Below, piece by piece: positions 11,934 to 22,119 of a stretch of DNA of 29,278 bases. The stretch spans positions 51,832-81,109 of the forward strand of contig VHZZ01003034.1 in NCBI GenBank assembly GCA_009801015.1, read 5' to 3'. The notes under the pieces were generated by a model, which had not been told where the DNA came from, made no database searches, and was given only the letters and a program-made list of their open reading frames with translations. Numbering within the stretch: position 1 is the first letter of the stretch; the number at the start of each line of letters is the position of its first letter. This DNA comes from Silene noctiflora. Its lineage: Eukaryota; Streptophyta; Magnoliopsida; Caryophyllales; Caryophyllaceae. The translations under genes were made by a program, and so were the position numbers.

Positions 11934-12066
11934 TAAGAGTGTCTAATAAATATTCCCCCCGTCTCAATTATTTGTTAACTTTGATTAAAATACCTTCATA
12001 AAGAATATAAAAGCTAAACAAATGATAATTGATAAGAGTGTCTAATAAATATTCCCCCCGTCTCAA
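11934..12066. repeat. 34-bp direct repeats, 99 bp apart, with MITE-like ends
   Basis: An identical 34-bp sequence occurs at 11934-11967 and 12033-12066, each containing TATTCCCCCCGTCTCAA. The first copy continues as ATTATTTGTTAAC, and AAACAAATGATAATTG lies before the second, giving a small Stowaway-like inverted pair. It is best read as a 99-bp tandem duplication involving a decayed MITE, just upstream of lectin copy A. Confidence 0.65.
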
Positions 12067-12368
12067 AATTTTCTGTGTTTTTTTTGCTGTTGCTGTCAAT
12101 GATTTAAAAAGGAGGGACTGGCCAATTTTTACCGTCACCAGTGGAAGTTTAAATCTGCTAATGACTCGAGTTTCAACGCACTTTGTCAGTTATAAACGGA
12201 GTACACTGATTTCAATTTTTCATATCAGGCTTTTCTTTGATCTAATGTTAGTTCCATTGTTTATGATTTGCTGATATAACTTTACTGATGGCTGAATTCC
12301 ACTAGTAAGGTCCCGGTTTTCTGACTGTGATTTCATGTAAAGTGACTCCTGAACTGTGCTTCTTGCAG

Positions 12369-12509
12369 AGCCAGTCACTTGAGGATTTTATCGAAACAGC
12401 GGAAAATTATTGGAATTTGATCTCCAAGGCGACATTCCTGTCATTGCCTAAGTTGCTGGAATCCCCTGACCTTATTGGACACAGAGAGTAACTCACTACT
12501 GCAGCTTAA
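12369..12509 (+). pseudogene. Adenylate kinase exon 4 fragment
   Basis: This matches the true last exon at 9106-9249, including the AG acceptor, SQSLEDF for SQPLEEF, the PKLLE stretch and the terminal GCAGCTTAA. One A is missing early (GAGGATTTT against GAGGAATTTT), which shifts the frame, and three bases are lost overall. There is no upstream kinase exon, so it cannot make a kinase. Homology continues into the UTR to about 12570. The AATAAA of the parent is not conserved. Confidence 0.9.
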
Positions 12510-12829
12510 TGCGTGTTGTAAGCATGCTTACTGTTTTGTTAGTGTCAATAGGAAACCTCAGAAACGGTAATGATACTCCGTACTTTATAAAATTGAGGGA
12601 TACACATGACATTGTTTAAAATGGGAATGATACATTTATGTAGAAAAACGATATTTAGAAGCCGAGGCCACATTTCTCGGACAAGTTACAAGATACTTCA
12701 AAATGTACCTACTGACAGCACACTGTAAACAACTTCTCGAGAAAAAAACAACGGAAACTACACTAAGGCTACATTTCTGGGAACGAGTTTACTGAATAAC
12801 ACATTACACAGACAGAGAAAACACGAGTA

Positions 12830-13049
12830 ATTAATCTGGAGATGTTGATATAAATATACTCCGTATATTCTTTCAACTAAATGCCTTGCTGCTGCGATTA
12901 CCGAAGATAACTGAATGACATAAGCCCTCCTGCATTGTCCCAGATTAATCTGGAGATGTTGATATAAATATAATAAGTGACTTATTTGAGAGTTTGTGCA
13001 AATTTATTTTCCTTATCGGTACCACTCCGAGCATCCATGGCTAAGCCAC
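12830..13049. repeat. Patchwork of copied fragments behind the intact lectin gene
   Basis: A segment of about 30 bp (AATCTGGAGATGTTGATATA and flanks) occurs at about 12830-12858 and again at 12945-12974. A segment of about 29 bp from lectin exon 5 (CACTCCGAGCATCCATGGC and flanks, 13143-13172) is repeated at 13021-13049, just beyond the stop codon. Unit 1 lacks this insert, so it arose after or during the duplication. Confidence 0.7.
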
Positions 13050-13058
13050 AATAAGGGA

Positions 13059-14533
13059 CTAGTGGATAAATATCCATTTCTGATTGTCACCCTTCAAGTT
13101 GTTAGAGAATGAAAGATATTTGTCATCATGGGCTCCCTTGCCATCACCACTCCGAGCATCCATGGCTAAGCCACTATTACTTGCAGTCACTAGGAATGTA
13201 AAGCCATAACCATCGGTTTCGCTTTCAGTCCACAGAAAGGAATTGTCCGGAGTAATAGGCCTGTTAGCCAATTGCAACTGCACCAAAAATGATAAAACTT
13301 TGAGCAGCTTAATTACCATAAGCGGATTTTTAGGTAATGATATAAAGTCGAAAACTCACTGGTTGATCAGCTGAGGATTGTTTAGCAGCCTGAAAATTTG
13401 ATTTGTTGACAAGCATAAAGCTCCCGGCTTTAGTGTTTTGGGTATCATCCTTGTACCATTGCTGCACTCTCATTGTCAACATATAAACGGATAAGAACGT
13501 ATACTAAACCTGATCTTAGACAAAACACATCAGTTAATTAACTAATGAAGTTAGTCTCGAAGAAAGAACAATTAATGTTAAGAAAAGGAAATAAAATCTA
13601 ACCTGAGTGGGATCTTTGGCATCGGGACAGGCAAGGACAATTTTCCCAGCTTTGATGGCAACACAGTATTGAGCATCCCCAGCTAAGCAATAGATCATGC
13701 TACTGGCCTGCGTATACACAGGAGCCGGGGCAGGAGCAGGAGCAGGAGCAGGGGTAGGGGTAGGGGCCGGAGCAGGGGTAGGAATATGAGTGGGAGGAGG
13801 AGGAGTAGGGGATGGGACCGGAATAAGTACCCACTGCGCATTCTCTCCGAGTTGGTCTGAAACTGTATTGGGGTAAAGAGAAACCATTGTGCCATCAAAG
13901 ATAATACCATTCCAAGCATCCATACCAAGGGTATTGTTATGTAGCGGCCTGAAACTTCTAAACCCGCATCCCAAGTTTACAGATTCAGTCCACAAAACGG
14001 ATGGCTCGGGATAATAAGGTCTGTCCACCATATACAACTGGATGATTATTCCAATAAAAACAATAGTATAAGCAACTATGGAGTTGTAAAATTGTTAAGC
14101 ATGGATGAGCAAAAAGGTAAAGCTAGAAAGAAGAAGAATCGAAGGTCACCTGATCACCAACGCCGCAATGTCTAACTGCCTTATTAATGGTTTTATTGAT
14201 CAGCATAAATCCATTAGTGAACCTCGCTTTGAACCACAGCTGTTTCAACCAGAAAGAGACTGTTTTCAGGGCACATTATCGAAATTACGACAAGAAATGA
14301 ATCGACTTACTGCTGCTAATTTACACGTGCAAATGATTTCATTGAAACTGAGAAAGTCATGATCCAAGTTTAAAAACCCTGATTCATGATCCGAATGCAA
14401 GCGTAAATATATAGAAAGAAACCTGATTAGGATCAGAATTGTTAGGAAGAGCAAGACACAATTTGCCAGCTCGAACTGTAACACAGTAATCACCACCAGG
14501 TCCCTGCCTTCTACAGAATAATCTGGAAGTCAT
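13059..14533 (-). CDS. Double-EUL-domain (r40-type, ricin-B-like) lectin, copy B, 318 aa
   Basis: Exons on the minus strand are 14423-14533, 14150-14239, 13603-14037, 13360-13461 and 13059-13277, all GT-AG and phase 0. Domain 1 (about 4-139) has DYCVTVRAGKLCLALP, LWFKARF, PSVLWTES, GCGFRSFRP and NAQWVLIP. A Pro/Ala/Thr linker (about 140-180, with PAPAPAPAPAPAP) joins domain 2 (about 181-318) with QYCVAIKAGKIVLACP, QWYKDD, NSFLWTESE and DNQKW. These are hallmarks of the EUL (Euonymus lectin) beta-trefoil family, which includes rice r40 stress proteins. The family binds carbohydrates and is usually nucleocytoplasmic; no signal peptide is seen, which agrees. The start is the first ATG after a minus-strand TATA box (near 14751-14759), with no other ATG between. 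An upstream exon joining at TTCCAG just after this ATG is possible but unsupported. There is no catalytic toxin domain. Confidence 0.88.
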
Positions 14534-14563
14534 TGGTGTACGTAGATATGAAAATATAAGAGC

Positions 14564-14682
14564 AGATTTAGTGGTTTTTGGTTCAACGAGGGCACTGTAT
14601 CGCTGGTAAGAATTAAACCACCAACTTCACGATTGGTGTAAGAGAGCTCTTATAGTCTTACCACTCGAGCTAACTCCTGTTC
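14564..14682 (-). mobile_element. tRNA-derived SINE in the lectin B leader
   Basis: On the minus strand a box-A-like TTAGCTCGAGTGGTAAGA is followed by a box-B-like GGTTTAATTCTTACC, then GTGCCCTCGTTGAACCAAAA and an A-rich tail. Seven-base direct repeats TAAGAGC flank it (14557-14563 and 14683-14689). It shares the tail GTGC.CTC.TT(T)GAACCA with the element at 23062-23185, so both belong to one family. It lies between the predicted TATA box and the start codon of the lectin gene. Confidence 0.65.
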
Positions 14683-14750
14683 TAAGAGCGGAAATAGTGT
14701 TGTCGTTATTTTGTAAAGAGAAGTTGAGATTTGAGAGCTTGGAGTAGGAT

Positions 14751-14759
14751 TATATATAG
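14751..14759 (-). promoter_or_regulatory. Putative TATA box of lectin copy B
   Basis: TATATATAA on the minus strand lies about 220 bases before the ATG at 14533. The predicted leader would start near 14720-14730, contains no ATG, and would include the SINE at 14564-14682. The site is inferred from motif and spacing only. Confidence 0.4.
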
Positions 14760-14859
14760 AATTACTCATCCTATAAAGAATAAACCAGATTTGATTTCGT
14801 TGACTCATCTTGGTCTTTTTATAAACACTACTATACTCGGTATACATTATCTACTTTTT

Positions 14860-16130
14860 TTAACACCTGCTACTAGCCTACTATAGAGTAGGTCTTGCTT
14901 CAGATCCAGACGGGCCATTTCCGTCTTGAAACAATTAGACGGGTTTTGAGACCATCTCATATTCTCATCGCCAAATGTGACTACTTTTGAAAAAAAAAAA
15001 AAAAAAAAAAGTCGCCATAAGCGGTGACATTAGCTAAACCATTATGATCACATTTACCATTTTATCAAAGCTTCGTCTTATTGTTTCAGACGTAAATGAC
15101 CCGTCTGAAACAAGAATTTGCGACTATTATAATACAAATATTCATTTAAGACACGCATCAAGTATTATACATAAGACAAAAACAGAATGTAGTGATATTG
15201 GCAAAATGTTTGTCCCATCTATACAAGCGGGATGTTATTAACACGTCGACCTACCGACTATTATAACACAAATAGAATAACGTTGAGCTCTTGATGGGGA
15301 GTTTCTTGGAAACCTTACACGGTCTCCTACAGTCCTACTCCTTACGTTCATTATTATTTTCTGTACTGCAACAAGTTGAATTAAAATAAGAAACAATAAT
15401 GCACCATTGTATTTAGGATTATTCAATACGAATAATACATTGCCTTGCAAATATCACGCCATCCTATTGTTAATTCCAATGATAGGAGACGGGCAACCTG
15501 AACCGGTCACCCTTGTTATTTTTAGGTTAAAAGCAACCAAGTGTGTTCAACACACTCTAAACACAGCAAACACACTTGAGCCAAGCTCAGCCTCGGTTTC
15601 GGTGCCGCAATCGAATCAGACAACTCGAATTGGGTTCGTTTCTGGGCTGTTAGCGATGGTAATGCTCGATTAATGTTGGTGATGGTCGTCGATTATTGGA
15701 GGAGCTGGTGGTTGAATTGGCGAACTACGATGTCGGGTTTGAGTCCGAGCTCACGAGTTGAGCCATGATGGGAAATGAACCTGGGTAATCAAAATGGTGA
15801 AATGCAATTTAGCAGGGAAAATTTTCTGGGTTTGTTCAAGATGGGAGGTATGATGATGTTCATGTAGGGTGATGATGATGATGGTAGTAGGGGGATGGCA
15901 ACGAAAGTAGCAGGGGTAGTAATTGATTTGGGTGTCGTTGGCCTTTGAAGTGGGCACAACGATTAAAGGATATTGATAAAGGAAAATGTGTGGGTTTGGG
16001 GATTGTAGAGGGGTACTAGTAATTAGGAATAAAATAAGAATAAAAGAGTTGGTGGAGTTTAGTGATAGGAGAGAGGAATGAATAAAACAAGAGTAAGAAT
16101 AAAAAGTTACCAAAAATAGAAAGGGAAAAA
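14860..16130. other. Intergenic DNA without a supported gene
   Basis: Frames of 65-120 codons occur on both strands but overlap, and none shows a recognisable domain or coding-like composition. A 21-base A run sits near 14990-15010. The stretch at 15470-15780 is less AT-rich, with words such as GAGCCAAGCTCAGCCTCGG, and could be remains of a mobile element or gene. I could not identify it. Confidence 0.5.
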
Positions 16131-16209
16131 AATCTGAATAATCCGTTTTAGGAAATAGGGAAGAAAATAGAGGATGAGAGGGAGCAGTTTTTAGTTTTTA
16201 AAAGGGGTT

Positions 16210-16505
16210 TATTTATAACTTATTTTTTGGAAAAATTTGGTTGTTTGACAATAATAAAGTAAAAGCGATTTCTTATAAAATTTATATGGTTGGCCTAACT
16301 ACTTTCATTTTTTTTTTTTTTTGGCTCTTTATGTGAAAAGTAAAAGTAGAAGTAGCAAATACCTATGTCTACTTTTAGGAAGTGAATAATCAGTTTTTGA
16401 CTTTTTAAAAGTAGTTTTAGAACTCTCTAATCTATAATGTTTGGCCAAGCTATTACTTTTTCACTTAGAAAAACGTTTTTAAAGTTTGGTCAAACATCAC
16501 CTTGT
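16210..16505. repeat. Decayed TTTGG-type element fragments
   Basis: TTTGGTTGTTTGAC near 16237 and GTTTGGCCAAGC plus GTTTGGTCAAAC near 16440-16495 resemble opposed ends of a MITE with (A/T)AAAGT-rich interior arms. The boundaries cannot be defined. Confidence 0.3.
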
Positions 16506-16518
16506 AGCATTGAATTTT

Positions 16519-16846
16519 GGGCTTCGTTTGGTTCATCAAGGAAGTCAACTAACACCAGAATATCCAATTCACGTGAATTATTTTTCTGTATACAAATTCA
16601 CATGAATTCGGAAAATTTGTTTGGTTGCGCATGTGGGAGTTGAATTCTACAGGAGTTGTGGACTACTTAGAGTCTTAGGAGAAGCTAAGTAGTTCAATTT
16701 CACCGTTATATAGGCATTCAAAACTCCTAACTTAGGAGAATTGAATGCCTACATTTTACCAAAAATTGGCAACCAAACATTCTCCCCTTTTTATAATTCA
16801 TGGGATTTTAATTTTCCCATGAATTGAAAGAGCAACCAAACGAAGC
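16519..16846. mobile_element. Fold-back MITE with GCTTCGTTTGGTT ends
   Basis: The left end GGGCTTCGTTTGGTTC and the right end GAGCAACCAAACGAAGC form terminal inverted repeats of about 13 bp, with T-runs outside both. The interior holds several further inverted repeats: TTCACGTGAA, a GGCATTCAA..TTGAATGCC pair, and a TTCATGGGA..TCCCATGAA hairpin. It has no coding capacity. The T-rich flanks prevent a certain target-site call. Confidence 0.65.
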
Positions 16847-16849
16847 TTT

Positions 16850-18956
16850 GATCTACAGTGATGAATCTAACGAAGAAGTCCGGGAGTGGGTTTGGTTATT
16901 TTTTTGGTGAAAGCATTTGGCAACTTGACCTCTCTTTAGGTAATTCAATCCATTTTCATCGATGACTCCATCTTGATTCAATTAAAGGGGCTACTAAGTG
17001 TGGTGAATTTGGGAGAAATGTAGATGGTATTTTCTATATGAACTTGGGGTGGGATTGCAAAATTAAGAGAACAAAAAGGAGAACAGAGAAGTTGAAGAAA
17101 GATGGATGAGATGTACAAAAAGAAGGAAATTAGTAGAAAAATATTTAAATAAGGAGGTAAGAGAAGGTTACCTAAGATAACCAGTCATAATCTTAACTGA
17201 GTTTGTTATTGGTGGATATGTTAGATTTAATTGGAATTACTGATAAGATGGGGTGATATTTGCAGCGCATCCTTAGGATGGATTATTCCTATAAAATAAG
17301 GCATTAGTTATAGTAATAAACAGTAAAATCATGAATGTAAAGGTACATATTTGACAAGGTTCTGGGTTAGGTTTCCAAAAATCCGGTTAACTAAAACAAA
17401 CCGGATATTACAAAACGAATATTTTTGGCTCTAAATTGATGTTTATAGGTTGTAAACGGATGTTTTGATGCTGTAAGTTGTTTTTTTGACGGAAAATTTA
17501 CGTTTGTTAGTTGTAAATTAATGTTTTTATTATGTAAAATGGATTTTTGGGCTGATGATTGATATATCTTGATTCCAAAATCGGTTTTAGCTATCCGGTT
17601 CATCAAATCGGAAAAACCTAGTTTAAACCCGATTCAATTTCGTTGCACCATATGCCGGTTAACAGGTCAATTTAATCGCTCTAAGCACTTCTAATAGGGG
17701 ACACAACACAAGATACATCTACACACTACCACACTAGGATCGAGTATACGTGAATCTCTCTTTTAGTAGTTTTAGAGTTTGTAATTCGAGTGGTGGTGAA
17801 CGGGGCAAGTTAAACCCCTCACGATAGTCCTAATCCGCAATGCATCGGACCTCATGCAAAAATGTGGTGATGGTTAGAAGATAAAGTAGTATGTAAGAAC
17901 GAGAAGCCGAGTTAATGACGTGCAATTGTGGATCTACGGTGCACATTGATAGATGGCACACTCCGTAACTCACCAGTGAGGATCCTTTGTTCCACTTTTG
18001 TGTCACAGAAACCCATTATGTGTCTCACTCCATACACATCTTGACACATCACTTATTGCAAATAAAAAATACATACAAGTATATAACTGAAGTCGACGAA
18101 TTTGTTAATCACTTGGTCTGAAAATCAAAGACATCATACTACTTGAACAAAATTAGTTGCGATATTCTAAACCAAAAATAGTTTCTAAATTCATCAAATT
18201 GGAATTAACAAAAGCAAGTGCCTTAACAAAATGACCATTGTGCAAACCAATCGTCATTGCCGGTGTTCTATGCATCCCCGTCAGTAAAGAGGCGGGATAC
18301 TCAACCAAGAATGAACCATCCTAAACCAAATTCACCCCAAATGGTTACATGATGGAAGTGTATTTTGAATACTGTGAGATTTGACAAAACAACAATTTTC
18401 TAAACAAATTTATTGCGCGTAGTACCACCCAATCATACTCATGGAGTCTTGGGGGTGACTCGGCCCCAATAGTTCTATTAGCCATCTCTTAAAATCCCTG
18501 AAACAATGGTCATACATTGGTTGTTGGTTGAGGGTATACAGAGCTTTCCCTGATTGTTTGGTGAATACAAAGCTTTCTACAGGATTAGAACACTCGAACA
18601 ATTTCAAAGGATAGCGCATCCTGCAGGAGAACTTCCATCATAAACAAGGTATCACATGCTTTCTTGCACAGAACTAGGAGTTGAGAGTTAACCACCGAGA
18701 GTTTTGGATTACAAATGCTGTTATTCCAACTAGAATAAAATGTTTTAATGAGCAGCATGATCGCCAGAAACGAGTATTGGAAGGCACTATGACGAAAAAC
18801 AAGTAGCTGAAACTAATGAGTAAGCATTTGCTGGGCATTGAGATTCAATAAACCGCAGCAAGGCACCCGTAAGATTGAAGATGTCAACAAAAAACCTGAG
18901 TCACGAATTGCTATCCGCCAATTCGTTCCCACATTCCGATGGAAGCATAAGTTGAA
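16850..18956. other. Intergenic DNA and probable 3' flank of the RRM-like gene
   Basis: No gene is supported. A minus-strand frame of 69 codons at 18410-18619 is preceded by CTGCAG, but it has no family signature and no phase-matched partner exon. It most likely lies in the 3' untranslated or flanking region of the gene ending at 18957. The sequence at 17390-17610 is repetitive, with GTTTGTTAGTTGTAAATT-type words. Confidence 0.4.
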
Positions 18957-21900
18957 TTACTGGAGAAGACAAGTGACAATTCGGCTATTGCGGCAGAAAG
19001 ATCCGTTCTTCTGGATAATTGTATTCATTGCCTCAATCTGAGAAGGGAAGCCAACTGTTGCCACTTTCATAGGTGTTGGAGATGCATTCCTGCACTTATC
19101 GGGAAAAAAGGGTTTGGCGTTTTTGAGACACAGGAACTTAAAACAATTATTGATAGTCCGTAGAAGTTACTGCAGGTAGTGCTGACCTCGCAAAAATATT
19201 TAACGAGGAAGAAATATAGTTACAGCCAGACAGAAAGCGCTCCATCTCATCCAAAGTTGCATCGCGTGGTAGCCCGATCAACCCCACCTGACGATCGAAA
19301 AGTTAGATAATGCACACATCACAGAATCAAGCAGTCCCAATGGTCAATGGACAACTGAAATTTACCAAGGAAGCCTCTATATCTCCAGAGCACAACCACG
19401 TACATATTTCAATGTTAAAATCCATAAACTAAAGGTACCCGGTAAGAATGACGCCTCGTGAAAGTGTTCAGATACGAGAAATAATCACAACCAAGGAACG
19501 TGTTCAACCAAATAAATGCGCTATTTCAACTTTATACGAAACTGTTTCCAATGTAAACACAACCAAAACATAAAACAGATCCATCATTATTATTAAATAT
19601 TGAAGAGCAACTACTGTAGTACAAAAACTAATCCCCTGGCCCCCTGGCAGAAAAAGAAAGTGTCACCGAAACAGACGCCATTGAGTTGTCAAAAGTTAGA
19701 ATAAACTATTTCATTCATTCAAGAAATGATGAAATTGAATACCGGGCATAAGAATTAGTAATTTCAAAGTAGAAGAGAAAAGCAGTTTTGTTATATATGA
19801 TAGTTTTCAAAAATATTGCGCAAAAAAAAAAAATGTTATTTATTTGGGACGGATTTAGAAAGATTTCGTTTAATTGGGGGTCCACTTAAAATTAAAAAAG
19901 AAATTGTAACTGAAAAACACTAGAGCCACCAAGCTAAAGCCACCATTTCAAATGGCGACTCGAAGCCAAAGCCGCCATGGGACATGGCAGTTTAGCCATG
20001 CATAGGTGCAGAAAAGCAAACCTTCATGGACCCCTATTTGACAAATATTCATAAAACGAACCCTTTTTCTTTACTGAGAATTAATTCAGAAAAAAATCAA
20101 CAAATATTGATCTGAGCACGTGTTTAGTCTGAGAGAACAGAATAACAAAACTAGGATAAGCACCACAGACAGATTCAAGAAGTAGCATCTGCTTACATGA
20201 TGTCCGTAATTTTGCACAACATCCCATTGCTCACGTCCAGCCTGACATATTTGAAAAACAAGGTCAGTATGAGGATTGTTGTCTGTGAAACATATCACCG
20301 AAAGCACAGTCAGGATCATCACCTTATGCAATTTCAGCAACAGGCCTTTCCTAATTTTCTCCTTGAAGGCAGCATCGAAGGCAGAAGGAGAAGGGAACTG
20401 CAGCAACCTGACATACACCGAATGATAAGTTTAAAATTGCTTGGAGACAGTGAGACACTTACTGGACAAAATGGCCACTGCTCTCATAAGAACAGAACCA
20501 CAGTATTTTTTATTCGAACAACAAGGGAAATAAAGAGTTGTTTCCCCAGAAAAATAAATGCATTTAGCTAAAATGGCAATGGAATGCACAGAGAGTACAA
20601 TATCACAGAAAAGAAAATTACATTGCCAATGGATTGAACCATCTGTCATATTCAACCTTAATATCATCCAGTGTCAAGCCGCATCCTTCAAACAAATTGA
20701 TGATATCAGTCTTCAGTGTACTTTCATTGATGCCCAATAGCCTTCCATATACCAAACCTAGAACTCCCCAAAAGGGAATAAAACTATTAATCATTGACTC
20801 ACTAAAAAAAAAATAGTGGTAAAACCTTAATCTTAAAATGTGGATGTGAAGCGTGACAAAAGATAACTGCAGCGACATAGTTGGCTGAGGCACACTGCGT
20901 TTGTACTTTGTACTGCAGGGAAATCTCACAATTTAACAGCAAAGAAACAATTAAAGGCTTTTATCTACATTTGAACATGAGTGGGAGTGTGTGAATTTTA
21001 GTTATCAGCAACCAAGAATAACTATTCTTTGACAATTGTTATGTGTGCTCACATATTTATATTCCCATAGAACATAGTTTGGTCTATGATATGATGAGAC
21101 TGGGTAGTATGAACAAACAATTGCAATATCCTAGGTTTCAAGATCAAGCATCATGAATCTGTTATACCCAGAGAGAATTCATGCCCTCAACAACACACAA
21201 AATCTTAATGGTCTACAAGAGAGTGCCCTCAACAAAGATTCCTGCAAATATCACTACGAGCTCCAATATGAGCCGGATCCATCTTGAAATCACTTTCCTT
21301 TTTGTGATTTCTACCATAAGAAAATCTGTTCTTCCTAAAAACAATCAAATGAACAGGGGGGGAAGAATATAAACCGTTTACTAAAAACAATCAACTGAGC
21401 AGGGGGGGAAGAAAATAAACTATTTATTTTGTACCCACTATATTTCAAACAGCACAAGCAGATACCATACAATTGTATTTAAGCACGTTACAGATCCATT
21501 TGCTGGACCTTCTAAAAACATAACAAATATTCTGATAAAGCAGTTTCCCAGGAACATGCTTCAGCAAAGATATTGTGCAGCTTTAAGTTGAGCATTTTTA
21601 GCAAAATGTGTGACATATCTTCCATATTTTAAGCTGTCAAGCAAATTAAAGGTATAACTTCAGGCAATGGAGGAGCAAGGGGGCAGACAGGCGATTGGCT
21701 TCCCAATCAGGTCTTAAATACTTATTGGGTTCAAAAGTTGATAAAATGGCAGAACCATATCGCCTGAATCCAGTTAATTTTCTGTGCTTAAATGAACGTT
21801 AAATCAGTAACAAGATGGACTCTTTTTGATGCATTTTTGGTATTTTTGGGACTGAAATAAGGGATTAAAACAGAATGAGAAAGACGCCAACAAGAGGCCA

Positions 21901-22067
21901 AAATAACAAATCTAACGGAAGCAAGTAACGACGAATACAGAAAAAAAAAAAAGATTGGAATGATGTGACACCTGACCTCAACGTTGGACTTGATTAATCA
22001 ATCAATATATATAACTAAAAGAGGCTTTTTTCAAGACACGTGATAGTCACCAACTTTTGTAAAACAC

Positions 22068-22119
<52 letters not shown>

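Larger units (their letters stand above)
12228..14550. repeat. Segmental tandem duplication, unit 2
   Basis: This is the second copy of the kinase-end plus lectin block. It starts in sequence matching adenylate kinase intron 3 (TTTGATCTAATGTTAGTTCC), runs through a broken exon 4 and UTR, and ends near the lectin start codon, beyond which the two units stop matching. The kinase part has decayed while the lectin part is intact, the opposite of unit 1. Confidence 0.8.

Noticed and set aside
13059..14533. A ribosome-inactivating toxin because of ricin-B-like similarity
   Set aside because: Only carbohydrate-binding EUL domains are present; there is no N-glycosidase (A-chain) domain or signal peptide.
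15751..16113. 120-codon minus-strand frame
   Set aside because: Its composition is Ser/Thr/Ile/His-rich without conserved features, and it is the complement of GATGATGATG- and AATAAAA-type simple sequence.
18410..18619. 69-codon minus-strand frame preceded by CTGCAG as an extra exon or gene
   Set aside because: The upstream gene already ends cleanly at 18957 and no phase-compatible partner exon or family signature is seen.
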